Positions 45,127-56,241 of a DNA stretch of 64,000 nucleotides are shown here, piece by piece. Each line of letters opens with the position of its first letter. Position 1 is the stretch's first letter. Under the pieces are notes generated by a model. The model was not told the origin of the DNA. It saw only the letters and a program-made list of their open reading frames with translations, and made no database searches. The stretch comes from Mycogone perniciosa (Eukaryota; Ascomycota; Sordariomycetes; Hypocreales; Hypocreaceae). The stretch spans positions 1 through 64,000 of the forward strand of contig JAOALB010000013.1 in the NCBI GenBank assembly GCA_025331125.1, in the 5' to 3' direction. Both the position numbers and the translations under genes were made by a program.

Positions 45127-47185
45127 TTATTTGATGGCTTCCTTGTTGAGGTCCTCCCAGCCAATGTCCTTCAGAATGTGACCTACTTGGTATTGGTAGC
45201 TTAAATGGCCTTTTGGGAGGCTCTTGACTCTATAATTCTCAACCCCCTCTGCACCTTGAATCTCCTGCAAACCGGCGACACCGAATTGAATGTTGGACGT
45301 GCGATATAGGAATCCTAGGATGTAGTCTTGCTCAGAGTAGACGTTGACGAGTCGGCCGCCAACCACGCTCTTGAGAGTTAGCCACACTCGACTCTCCGCA
45401 GGCGCTGGAGTGCCCATCATGATGACAGAGTCAACAAGACCGAACTGTCTCCGTTCTGCTAGCACCATGAGACACGCGTATATGGCGCGGGCTGCGAGGC
45501 TGTATCCAGCCAAGGAGACTGGCCTATCACCTTGAAACTTCTGGCGCATAATAGCATCGGCAAGAACCGCACCCGCTTTCTCGGCTCGTACCATTCCAAC
45601 GCTCCAAGGATTGTCCATGATCTTGCTGATTTTGAGCAAGGGCACTGGCCACACTGAATCAAGAAGGCTCGCGAAGACTGCGTTTGGTTAGAGGTTGGAC
45701 AAATGGAAATAGGCCGTTTACATGCTGATAAGGGGACTTACTTGTACGTGCCCTAATCTCCTCCCGGGCACTGCTCCAAGCACTACTCTTTATGACAGTC
45801 TCGAGGGAGTTTCCAAGATTCATTAGAGCGGTAACTTCCCATCTGGTCGCGAAATTCTCGGCATGGTGACCTAAGCAGCGCCAGGGCTTGGCAACGTCTT
45901 CGCTGTCAAGGAGATAGCCGCTCAAGGCAATGGCAAGACGAAGCCTGCGATTCTCTGCTGGGATTTCCCTCGCATCATGGTATTCAGAGTCAGTCACACC
46001 ATAAAGAGGTAGAAAGCAAAGTCTTGAATCTCTCGGGCAAAGGTCTCCATCATCTTGCTCGTCGGCTTCGATGCATTGATTCCAAAAAGAGAACCCATCA
46101 ACATGGCATTTTCTGCCATGGTACCCAACAGACCGGCAGCAATAGAGGAAGTAAGACCGAGTCCACCATGGGCAGTGCCAATACCGACAGCAATGAGGGG
46201 AGCAGCAAGCTTGCCTGTTGTGCCGGCTGCGCTGAATTTCCAGCGTCGCGAACCCTTGGTCTCTTCAGGTTTGGGAGCAGAAAACTCCTCAAGTGGAACG
46301 TCTAGAGCAGTCTTGGCTAACCCCTGGGCTAGACGAATTTCGTCATCTTGATAGACCTTGGGTGGAAGGTTAAGGGCAGATGTGAGGTTTAAGAGAAGCA
46401 ACCGCGCGTTTGCAGTATACTCTTGCATAGATAAGAGGATCAACAACACTATATGGAGCAATAGTTTCCGCTTCTCTAGATCGAGAGTCCACAATGGGTT
46501 TGAGATCGGGGCGAAACGAAGGGCCAGCCCACGGTCAACATGGTTCGACGGTGCGCGTGGTGGACCTGGATCCTGGTTAGTTTTCAACAAGCTCTTTCTG
46601 TGTTTGGGGATTTGGATAGTTGATGGTGGTCAAACCTGTTGCTAATGTCAAGTGGCCGGGGACAGCTCCTCCGCCACGGCCACCTCGACCACGAGGTCCA
46701 CCACGAATACCACGTCCGCGTCCTCGAGGATTGCCAAGGAAGTTGTTTTGCTGGCTAACAGCAATGTCGCGGATGCGTTGGAGAACAGTGGCCTGCCATT
46801 TGCGAAAGGAGAGTAGGGCTTCCTTCTTCAACTCGCGGAGCTGTGGCTCGATAGCCTCCTTTTCCTCTTTCTCGGTAATCTGGTGAGTCTTTTCAGGGGC
46901 TTTGTAACCAGATCCTCTAGCAATGCCTTTCGTGGGGGCTGATGGTGGCTTGGTCTCCTTTTTGTGAAGTAGGGGGAGCAAGAGCCAGTTGTTGCTGCCG
47001 TGGTCGCCATGAATAGGGGTGATTGGAGGAGAGTCAAATATGTTGCTGATGTCACTGGCCATCTTCTCAGTGATTGAGTTGACAAGAGTAGCGAGGTCAT
47101 TCTTCTCGGCTACAGAGATGATACCAGTCAAATCGACTGGACGGCGTGGAGCATGCGGGCCGCCGCCACGACCACCTCGACCCAT
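45127..47185 (-). CDS. DUF726 (Mil1/TMCO4-like) alpha/beta-hydrolase protein, frameshifted
   Basis: One gene read through three exons: 46636-47185, 45742-46565 and 45127-45677. The first intron (70 bases) joins an N-terminal ORF that otherwise ends at 46577 to the next ORF. Total exon length is one base short of a multiple of three. At about 46013-46018 the family-like run QDFAF / LPLYGVTDSEYHD changes frame by one base within a single exon; without correction translation stops after DFAFYLFMV. The corrected protein would be about 641 residues: DUF726 N-terminal helices, Gly-rich membrane segments, then the hydrolase fold. The nucleophile elbow reads GYSLA, not the usual GYSLG. RGG-rich stretches occur at the N-terminus and near residue 165. 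Either a recent pseudogene or a sequence error. Confidence 0.8.
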
Positions 47186-47528
47186 TTTGCCTGCTTGTTC
47201 CGTCTGACTGTTGGTTTGGTAGTGTTGTTGGTTTCGTGGTTTGTTATCGCATCAACGGCCAATCTCGATTTCTCCCAGGTCTACTTTTCTCGCAAGGCCA
47301 TTCAAGAGACAGTTCTCTGAAGAGCAGGGGGTCGATTCATGAAGTGAGGAACCGAGGAGTCAGAGGCAACGAAAGACAAGACGAAACGACGCACGATCAA
47401 GAAGAATAGATGCCGGGGCTTTGTGATGCGAACGTGATTCAAGCAGCCAGTGGGCTGAAGGAATGCAGCTCATATCGGCTTGGCGATTCAGGGGCAGGTT
47501 TGTTGACAGTGGTAGAAGGAAAGGCGCG

Positions 47529-47561
47529 AGAAGAAGTGGGAGAAGAAGTGGGAGAAGAAGT
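47529..47561. repeat. 12-bp tandem repeat (AGAAGAAGTGGG), 2.75 copies
   Basis: Two perfect 12-mers plus nine bases of a third, in the 5' flank of the DUF726 gene. Confidence 0.85.
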
Positions 47562-47966
47562 CTGAAAAGGAGGACAAAGTATTGGAGTAGAGGAATCAAG
47601 GACTGGCTGCCAGGTGGCTGCCAGTTTTGTCTGTATAGCGGAGAAAAGTGCCTAGCAGAGCAGGCGCAAACAACCTGAAGGCAGCGTCAAGGGGAGGTGA
47701 ATTCAGTCTGGGCAATGTCAAACCAAGGCAAAATAAAAGGGATAAAGAAAGAATTAACACTGGTAGTGAAATTATTTGGTTCGGGGGTTGAGTGACTGAA
47801 ATGGGAGGGCGGTGCTGTGTGTGCATGTAAGAGGCAATCAAAGCAAGACGCAGAACCTAGAGGGGAGGACAGACAGATCACAAGACCGTTTCAGTGACGA
47901 GAGCAGTGATGCTGCATCTGCGTGAGTTGTGTTGACCACTGCATGTTGGAAGCCGTGGCCTATCTT

Positions 47967-47996
47967 ATTCATTCATTGATTCATTGATTCATTCAT
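47967..47996. repeat. Tetramer repeat of ATTC/ATTG
   Basis: About seven tetramers alternating ATTC and ATTG in non-coding DNA. Confidence 0.85.
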
Positions 47997-48768
47997 GCCC
48001 AAATAGTAGTCGGGAGGATAGCGTGAATAGATAGATGGAGGAGGACTCGAGTGACAAGACAGAATTAATTCAGAGATTGTGGAAGAATATCAGCATAGAC
48101 GGAATAATTACTCAGTTTCTAGTGTTACCGCTACATATTGCAATCAAATAAAACATTATATGTCTTCCAACGGTTTAAATGATCTCATATACGAACCGGC
48201 AGGGGGCATATACTTTTTGCTTGCCTCCTTTCATGGAGAGGGAGCAACACCTCGAAAACAACACTTTAACAAACCGGTTCCCATTTAGACCACCAGGCTC
48301 TTCTGTTGACTCCTGAAGATGCACCAGGTTACATGCCCAACCATTTGGTTTGGGTCACCTTGGGCACAGGAACTCCATGTGTAAGGTTTCACAACCATGC
48401 CTTCTATCCGTCTGCGCGCCCGGCTTTGAACTACACACAGGACGAATCTGTTTGCTAGGTACAAATCCGGTATTTTTTGCAACGTTCAGGCCAATTGTTT
48501 TATTCACTGGCGTTTCTACAGAATGGCTCTGCAAATGGATCTGCCCTTGATGCTCCTGTCAGTTTCGCTTCCTTGTGCGTTATGTACTCCTATTCTCTTT
48601 TTATACAATACTAATACTAATCCTCTGAATCTAGGAAAAGCCCAGGACGAACGACTGCTCGTTTCCGATCTACCTGCATCTCCGTTTGTGTTACCACCCT
48701 TGTACATTCTCATGTTGCCAGTCGGAGTAGACGATGTCACTTTCTTGTCATACACGGCAACACATGCC

Positions 48769-50590
48769 TCACTCCCCTAGTTCGTGATATCTCAAGTGGG
48801 CTGAGAGAGCAAACGACGGGATGGAGTGTCCACACTGGCCACATAAGGATTTATCTGCAGCGTCCCAAGATGCCTCTCCATCGGACTCCTCAAATGCAAC
48901 ATCGTTGTCCGAAATATCCTGTTGCATCTCGTCATTATCATCATCAGATACAGGCGCAATCTTCCAGGGGCGAAGGACTTCGTCCTGTCGTTTGAACATA
49001 ACTGCAATGTCCCGTCCCGCTCCCGTCTTGTCATCAGCAGCCCCAGCCACCATGTTTGCCGCGCAAATATTAATCAGTTGCAGGTTCCAGCCGTGTCCTT
49101 TTTCAGGCTGCAAACGGCGAAGCAAAGGCAGAAGAGCCTCTGCGACAAGTTGCTGGGCAATTTCATCAATGTCGGCTCTCAGATCGAGCACAAAGTTCGG
49201 CAGGGGCCCTGATCGGGACACACGACTGAAGCCCTGGCTTTGAGTGGAACCAGGCTTGGGCCATGAGCGTATTGACAGCCGAAGCGTTTTTGGCCTCGCG
49301 GTCCATCTTTGGCCACCTGGCATATCAGCGTTGCTGTCAGGAACAACAAGGTCAACCCTCATGCGTCGTATTAAAGAGCACGACAGTCTGTGCAGCTCTT
49401 CCGTGATGCGAGGTAGTGTTTCAAGTCCTTTGTATGTATCCTCAATGCTGATTTGCGAAGGAATATCGTTGGCCTCTTTGACCTCTGTAGGATCCACGCC
49501 ATGAAGGAGGTTCCAAACTCTTGCTCCAATCCCTCTTTCGGCCCCAGGACCGCCGAGCAATGTTTCTAGAAAGCTCGGTGAGATTGTTGGATGAAGTCGG
49601 GCTTCGCGGGCAGTCACGAGAGAATCGAAAGGATCAGAGTCTTTCTCGAGGTCTTGCGAGGTGATGTGGGATTCTAGCAGATGCGTGATCTTGGACCCTA
49701 GTCCGGGTATAGCTCGCAGCTTATGGCCGTCTACAAAAGCGATGACATCCTCATCAGAGAAAGCTAGCAGTGTTGTCTGGTTCTGGGGTTTGTTCTTGCT
49801 GCCTACGAGTTTGCTCAGTAGCTTGTTGGTAGAGATACCACAAGTTGATGTGTACCCAAAGTCCTGTTCCACCCTCAGTCGCAAATACTGCGCAAGATGA
49901 GAGCCAAGCAAAAGCCGCAAGTAGGTGGTGTTTTCTAAATCCGCCTCTTCAACAGGAGCGCCCGTCACGCAACCCGCGATAGAGGTTAGGTCGCAGGCGA
50001 AGCCCAGCTCAGGATCCTTCTTTGAAAGCTGAAAGAACGAATCAGTCATTAAAGCTCGATTCAGGCAAAAGATATTGTAGTCAACAATGTCGGTAACATC
50101 TGCAAATGGTCAGCAGATGGGGTTTTCGAACAGCGTTGGGCGTTTTACGTACCTAGAAAGACTTCGTCAAACCCCAGACGCTCTGCTTTGCCATTCCAAG
50201 AGTGGGATCGTAAGAAGTTGAACAGAATTTTGCTCATGTCACGGAATGGAGTCAGGTCCTCCCCATCTACGAGAACAAGCCCTGGGCACAACTTCTTTGC
50301 CTCGGTGACGAGCATGAGCTTCTTAACACCATGGCGACGTGCGTTATAGTTGCATGTCGCCAAGATGTTTTTCTGTTTCACCCCAAGTGGCTTTGACTTG
50401 AGAGCCGGATTCTTGTTCTCGAAGACTTGGGCATAAAAACAGTCGTAGTCCTGCACAAAGGCTAGTAAGCAACAATATGATCTGTATGTACTATGGAATT
50501 TGGTGACGGTGAAGAGAGACGCACAAACTGGAGAATGATTCGGTCATCTTTCCGTTTTGGTGGTATCTTGACCACTTTTGGGTCCATCAT
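48769..50590 (-). CDS. Y-family translesion DNA polymerase, Pol iota-like
   Basis: Low-fidelity polymerase that copies past damaged bases. Three minus-strand exons (50525-50590, 50153-50450, 48769-50099) join in phase to 564 residues. The start MMDPKVVKIPPKRKDDRIIL leads into FDYDCFYAQVFE, with the first metal-binding aspartates. NILATCNYNARRHGVKKLML and LVDGEDLTPFRDMSK point to Pol iota rather than Pol eta. FDEVFLDVTDIVDYNI holds the catalytic DE pair. Then come CGISTNKLLSKLVGSKNKPQ, a helix-hairpin LRAIPGLGSKI and the little-finger domain. The C-terminus is a ubiquitin-binding zinc finger, CGQCGHSIPSFALSAHLRYH (residues about 541-560), used for recruitment to ubiquitinated PCNA. It diverges from the anthranilate synthase gene across 487 bases. 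Confidence 0.9.
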
Positions 50591-51077
50591 TGGCACTGGA
50601 CCCTGAAAAGCAATGACGGCTGATGCTCCATGAAGGAGAGCCGATTCGACAGCTGAATAATATGAACACGGAGGTTAGTTGCGCTAATCGGAGCTTGTAC
50701 TCCGTGCCCTGGACATGGAATATGAATTTTCACATTTACTAAGATATGACTGTCCGTAATACACCAGATATTACGATGTTCTACTTACTAAAGGCAGCAA
50801 AAGACGGAACTGAGATGTATGTACGACGTAATACGGAGCATCGGTGACCCATTCTGGCGCCGGTGCCGGCCAAACCGCCATTAAGCCCCTCCAAAACTGG
50901 GCGATTGACCCTTCTACCTTTATCAATCTATGGTGGGGTTTTTGGCATCGAGTCAGCCTCGATATTCACAGATCTCGAACCAGATATCGAATATTTCCCC
51001 TTCACAATCTTCTAGCAACTCTCCTCTCCCTGTCCCTCGCCTCTCTCGATACCCCAAAGCTCCCCTAAGCATCCGCC
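50591..51077. promoter_or_regulatory. Divergent intergenic region Pol iota-like / TRP2
   Basis: 487 bases with both promoters. No TGASTCA site here; the only one near TRP2 lies in its first intron. Confidence 0.4.
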
Positions 51078-52830
51078 ATGGCGGGCGTGGTAAGTCGTCT
51101 GCTCGCCTCAAGCCGGCTCTTCTAAGACCTCCCCAATCGCTTTGCGCTGACTCAATCCGCGCTCTCTCCCTCTCAACAGCAAGCCATCGTCCCCTCTCTC
51201 GACACTGTCCGGGACATTGTCAACAAGCCTCTCAACAGCGACAGCGCCCGCAAGCCCACCCTCGTCCCCGTCTACCGCCAAATCTCCTCCGACCTCATCA
51301 CCCCCTCCGCCGCATACCTCAAGATCTCAGCGCACTCCAACGCCTCCTTGTCCTCCTCCTCCAAGTACTCGTTCCTCTTCGAGTCCGCGGCCACCGAGCA
51401 GATTGGCCGGTACAGCTTCGTCGGCGCCGGACCCCGCAAGATCCTCACCACAGGTCCTGGCCATGGCCCGGCCACAGACCCTCTCCCCGCGCTCGAGCAG
51501 GAACTGGCCACCCAGGTCGTCGCTCATGTCCCGGGTCTCCAGCTTCCTCCGCTGACCGGCGGCGCCATTGGCTACATTGGCTATGACTGCGTGCGATATT
51601 TCGAGCCCAAGACAGCACGGCCGATGAAGGATGTGCTCCAGATCCCCGAGTCCTTGTTCATGCTCTACGACACCATTGTGGCATTTGATAGGTTCTACGG
51701 CGTCATCAAGGTCATTAGCTACGTCAAGGTCCCCCAGGATGCGAGCCAGAGCCTCGAAGCCGCGTACGAAGAAGCAACCAAGACAATCGACGAGCTGGTT
51801 CAGGTCCTCAACTCCCCAGAGATTCCACTGCCGGAACAAGCCCCCATCGAACTAGGCCAGGCCTATACATCCAACATCGGCCGCGAGGGCTACGAGGCCC
51901 ACGTAACCAAGCTCAAGGAACACATTGTCAAAGGCGACATCATCCAGGCCGTGCCATCGCAGCGCTTCGCCCGTCCCACCAAGCTCCACCCCTTCAACAT
52001 CTATCGCCACCTCCGCACCGTCAACCCCTCGCCGTACCTCTTCTATGTCGACTGCCAGGACTTCCAGATCGTCGGCGCATCCCCCGAGCTCCTGGTCAAG
52101 GCCGAGGCCGGCAGGATAATCACCCACCCCATCGCGGGAACCGTTAAGCGCGGCAAGACTCCAGAGGAGGACCAACGCCTTGCCGACGAGCTGCGCAGTT
52201 CACTCAAGGACCGTGCTGAGCACGTCATGCTGGTTGATTTGGCCCGCAACGACGTCAACCGTGTGGGCGACCCGTTTACCGTGCGAGTCGATCGCCTCAT
52301 GGTGGTGGAGAAATTCAGTCATGTTCAGCACCTTGTCTCGCAAGTATCCGGCGTCTTGCGTCCCGACCAGACACGATTTGACGCCTTCCGGTCTATTTTC
52401 CCCGCCGGTACGGTATCCGGTGCGCCCAAGGTCCGCGCCATGGAACTCATCGCCGAATTGGAGCAGGAGAAGCGCGGCGTATACGCCGGTGCGGTGGGAT
52501 ACTTTGGATACGGCGGTGTTGACGACAAGGGCGACGATGTCGAGGGTGCCATGGACACTTGCATCGCCCTACGAACGATGATGGTCAAAGACGGTGTAGC
52601 ATATCTCCAAGCAGGTTGGTTCCCCCCTCATGACTTATCCTACAGCCTCGGGAAGAAGAAGTTGCAAGCTGCTAACTTGTACGCACAAAACAGGCGGCGG
52701 CATCGTATTCGACTCGGATGAATATGACGAGTGGCAAGAGACCATCAACAAGCTCAGCGCCAATATGCAGTGCATCACGTCGGCCGAGGAGTTGTACTAT
52801 CAGCAGCAGCAAGCCTCCAAGTCGACATAA
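51078..52830 (+). CDS. TRP2: Anthranilate synthase component I
   Basis: Catalyses the first committed step of tryptophan synthesis, chorismate to anthranilate, with ammonia from the glutaminase component. Three exons (51078-51089, 51180-52614, 52694-52830) join in phase to 527 residues. Exon 1 encodes only MAGV, so the true start is separated by a 90-base intron. The N-terminal feedback region has LFESAATEQIGRYSFVG. The chorismate-binding core shows IIQAVPSQRF, PSPYLFYVDCQDFQIVGASPE, ITHPIAGTVKRGKTPEED, DLARNDVNRV, FRSIFPAGTVSGAPKVRAME and, across the last splice, QAGGGIVFDSDEYDEW. Tryptophan feedback can be expected. Intron 1 contains TGACTCA, the Gcn4/Cpc1 target. Confidence 0.96.
51148..51154. 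promoter_or_regulatory. Candidate Gcn4/Cpc1 site in TRP2 intron 1
   Basis: Perfect TGACTCA inside the first intron, 70 bases downstream of the ATG. TGASTCA is the binding site of the general amino-acid control activator (Gcn4; Cpc1 in filamentous fungi). About eight matches are expected by chance in 64 kb, so its meaning rests on location. Confidence 0.4.
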
Positions 52831-53230
52831 TGGAGGCATGTTAGAAGATTGTACAGGTTTGAAGCGTCTTGGGTAGATATAAGAAGCAAAACGATACACG
52901 ATATGAAACATATACAGATCAACATGCTTCCAGATTTCAAAGCGTTCACAGCGAAAAATCACAGCCAGAAAGAGCAGGTTGAATGAATTTGTAGAATTCC
53001 TTGTTCCCTAAATGCATGCAATGCAGACTTTGCATTCCCCCAGCAACACCGTATACCCAAAACCATCCCAATGCCTCAGATGATATCGCCCCGTCCGGTT
53101 CATAAGCTTCGTTTATCATGACATGCGATAGACCCTTGCCGCTAAATGTTTTTTTACATAAATACAAGTCACCCTCTCTTTCTCGATTATGAAGTTGTTT
53201 TTGGTCTTTTCCATTTTTGTTTGTTTGTCC
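52831..53230. other. Convergent intergenic region
   Basis: 400 bases between the 3' ends of TRP2 and the following minus-strand gene; nothing recognised. Confidence 0.4.
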
Positions 53231-54637
53231 TCACTGGCAATCCTGTGCCGCAAAGGTGTCATCCAGCTCTGGGATGGGTGTATCACGCTTCGGCTTTCCT
53301 ACGCCGTTGTCGGGTAATAGCAGTGCTTTTGGTCCCGTAGGCATCGACATATCCATTTCTGGGCTGCAAGGGGTTGGTGGCGCGCTGCTTGCATCAGCCA
53401 TGTCCACATCTGTATCCATAGACCTGGATGTTGAATCCACAGTGCTTTCGATGCCTGCCGTTGGTGTCTCTGTGACCATCCGGATTTCAGGTGCTGACGC
53501 TGTGGACATGGCCACATCACCGTCGCTTCTAGGAGTCTTGGTTGTCGCAATCGCAACTTCGGCCCTCGCGGTAGCAACCGCACCACCAACACGCACATCG
53601 TCCTCCTCCTCGTTCACCCCGATAGTCCAAACCCATTGACGTTTTTTCTCCTTGTCCCTCTTCTTACGCTTACGGATCCCTCCGGACTCAGCGGGCGATC
53701 GTGGCGTTCCGGTCCCGAGTCCTGCCAGTCTGCGCCGCATGTCTTCAAAGGGACCAGGTGTCTGGCCGCCATCTTGGATTTCATTGGCGGTGAAAGCTTG
53801 CATCAAGTCGACCTCCTTTTCAGGCTCGGCAGGTGAACACGCGCATGGGCATGAGGGCGAGGCTGGCGACGCCTCTTCAACGAGGAGGTCAATGTGGGAT
53901 TTGACGTATTTGTTTGTGGTGATTGTTTGGGTAAGAGGATTATTGTAGCCAACCTTCTTAGCAGCCTTCTCCTGCAGTCGCAATGACTGCCTCCGGGGCG
54001 AAGGTGGTATGGCCGTCCTAGGAGGTAAGGGTGAGTTGCGGAGGATGCTATGGAGAGAGCGAGGATGTGTATATGGCGCTGGGGCACCAGCGTTATAAAA
54101 TGGCACCGTGTGTCGCCGAGAGAGGCGAGGCCCAGCAGGCGAGCTGGGGGAGCTGATAGACTGGGACCTGTGCTTAGAGGTAACATCCTTGGGTGAGAAA
54201 GAAAAGGCCTTGATGGCGGGATCAACGGCTCCAGCTGACATGGGCGGCGTCGGCGTCATTGTACTGGGATATTTGATATCCCACTGCTGCGGTGGCGAAC
54301 TTGAGTGCGCTGTCACTGGTGTTTCCGGACATGAGGCCGCGAATGGTGTCTTGACTCTCAGCTTGAGATCCTTGGGCTCGGCTGGTGTTTGGAGAGCAAA
54401 GGACTGCAAGGTATTGATGGCTGTGAGCGGCTCCTCGGCCATGGTTGGCGCGGACCTCTCAATTGCTGTCACGTAGACATTCGAAAGAGTATTGAAGGCC
54501 GTCGGGTCTGTGGGATCAACGGGAAAGCCTCTCGTCGACCTGCCGGACGGTGCAGCGCCGCAGGTGTTGATCTTGAGAGACAGTCGCGGCCTCTTGGCAG
54601 AGCCGATGGCCTGCAGCGGTGGTTGAGAGGCCATCAT
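53231..54637 (-). CDS. Uncharacterised Ser/Pro-rich fungal protein
   Basis: Intronless, 468 residues from MMASQPPLQAIG (MASQPP three bases on is equally possible). I do not recognise the family. Most of it looks disordered: Pro/Ser/Thr-rich with repeated SP/TP sites that would suit proline-directed kinases. A denser, probably conserved block lies in the middle (SLHSILRNSPLPP, SPRRQSLRLQEKAAKKVGYN, LTQTITTNKYVKSHIDLL). Then come a Cys pair CPCAC, a helix FEDMRRRLAGLG and a basic cluster RKRKKRDKEKKRQWVWTIG resembling a nuclear-localisation signal. The C-terminus is acidic. A nuclear, cell-cycle-regulated scaffold is conceivable but unproven. A TGAGTCA lies 64 bases upstream of the start. Confidence 0.8.
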   Translation of the reverse strand: MMASQPPLQAIGSAKRPRLSLKINTCGAAPSGRSTRGFPVDPTDPTAFNTLSNVYVTAIERSAPTMAEEPLTAINTLQSFALQTPAEPKDLKLRVKTPFAASCPETPVTAHSSSPPQQWDIKYPSTMTPTPPMSAGAVDPAIKAFSFSPKDVTSKHRSQSISSPSSPAGPRLSRRHTVPFYNAGAPAPYTHPRSLHSILRNSPLPPRTAIPPSPRRQSLRLQEKAAKKVGYNNPLTQTITTNKYVKSHIDLLVEEASPASPSCPCACSPAEPEKEVDLMQAFTANEIQDGGQTPGPFEDMRRRLAGLGTGTPRSPAESGGIRKRKKRDKEKKRQWVWTIGVNEEEDDVRVGGAVATARAEVAIATTKTPRSDGDVAMSTASAPEIRMVTETPTAGIESTVDSTSRSMDTDVDMADASSAPPTPCSPEMDMSMPTGPKALLLPDNGVGKPKRDTPIPELDDTFAAQDCQ

Positions 54638-56241
54638 CGTTGCAAGTAATGAGTGCCAGAAGGCCGAAACAAAGGGTCGTGAGGTCGGGTCGGTTTGAAA
54701 TGAGTCAACAGACAACAGTCAACAGACAACCAACATCAGCCACCAGATACGGTGGCAACGCAGCTTGAAGGAGGGGATGAGAAGAACGATGTGATATTAT
54801 ATGCCGCGATATGGTATGGTATAAGAATAGAATAGATCAAACAAGTCGCAGTCCCAACAGAGCCAAGGAAATGGGATGCTCGGCCGATATATAGATTGGG
54901 ATTAGATAGGAACGGAACAGAGCCAGAAACTGCCGCGCATGCTGTGCTTCATGCTTCGTGCTTCATGCTCACCCGCACATCCTCCGCATCCTTAGTTTCA
55001 TGCTCATGCAAGTTTTTTCGTGCCCCATTAGTGAATGGCCAGGGGGCTCTCAGGCCGTTTCGTAAGGAGGCGAGATGCGCGGGAGAGAATCCGATGGCTG
55101 CTGGAGGGCGGTGGGCGACAGTGAGTGGACAATGATGCTATTCTTGGAGGATCGCCTCCCCCCAAAAACCAAAAAAAGCCCAAAGCCCCCTGTAAGCGCT
55201 GGACCCTGTCGACGTCTTACTGGAGCCCCGAGGGCCAATCACTGGCTGACAAAGGCGGTTGTTTCCACTCGGCGTCGGCGTTTATCTGTGAATCTGCTGC
55301 ACGTCGTCCGCCATTGTCACATTCATCTGCCAATTAAGAGTCTCGATTTCCAGATGGCTGGATAAAGTCTAGAATGGGCCATGATCGTGATAGGTAATTC
55401 CCTCACCTCCTCCAGACAAGGAAAGCAGAATCAGCTAATAGCAGCGCGTCTACAAAGCAACTAGCAACAATATCGCGGGTCATGTCACCTATTCAAGTGG
55501 GAAATCTCCTCGGAGACCTATGATTAATACTCCGTAGTGCCAATATTATTACCTGCTCACCCACTACTTCTCCCTATGTGGCCCGTTCTCCAAACAAGGA
55601 CATAACTATAATACTACATAGGTACTAATGCTAAGACCTAGTATTAACACCTAGTCTGCAGACAATAAGCAGTTCTAATAATATTGTTCCATCCTTCCGC
55701 TCCTTCGGAGACTATCCGATGACAACACCGTTGCCGAACTAGTTTCACCTTCATTCAACTCAGTCCTAAGAAGATCTTTATTTAGTAGTTCTACTGATGG
55801 TCACAGCGCTTCAAGAGATGGGATATACGTTTGTGCATAACGAAGCAAACACAATGATTATGAACTCATACACCGCACTTTCGTCTAGGTCTCCCCTCGG
55901 CAAGCCTATTAGTGACAAAGTCTTTGGGGCTTTCCCTATCATACTATAACTATAGCATTGCAAACAATTCAAGTTAACCATATCCCTGTTTACTGTCAAC
56001 CACTTACTTCAGATACTATCTTCCACGTAGAGCCCTGTATCTGCCTCAGCCTCTCAGACAAATGGCAATCCTATTTCGGGATAGTAATCACGCAAATTGC
56101 TGACGTTATAGCAATAGACCATTGGCAATCAGGGCCGGAGAACATATGTTTGTCAGAACACTAAATAGATTGCTGACTCCGATTACCCAACTTCCCATCT
56201 TAACCTCATTGCTGTTAGTCGATTGGACACCGGCCCATCTC
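54638..56241. other. Intergenic, no gene recognised
   Basis: 1.6 kb. From about 55440 to 56160 the sequence is clearly AT-rich with tiny ORFs only; this could be decayed sequence, but I see no terminal repeats or transposase remnants. One TACTCCGTA copy at 55528-55536. Confidence 0.45.

Larger units (their letters stand above)
47186..48768. other. Intergenic, no gene recognised
   Basis: 1.6 kb upstream of the DUF726 gene and downstream of the polymerase gene. Contains two short tandem repeats (47529 and 47967). Short ORFs lack family resemblance. Confidence 0.45.

Noticed and set aside
46577..47185. The N-terminal DUF726 ORF as a separate small RGG protein gene
   Set aside because: Its helices match the usual N-terminus of DUF726 proteins, and a 70-base GT-AG intron joins it in phase to the next ORF.
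55440..56160. AT-rich tract as a RIP-mutated transposon relic
   Set aside because: No terminal repeats, no transposase or reverse-transcriptase remnants, and no repeated copy in the window.
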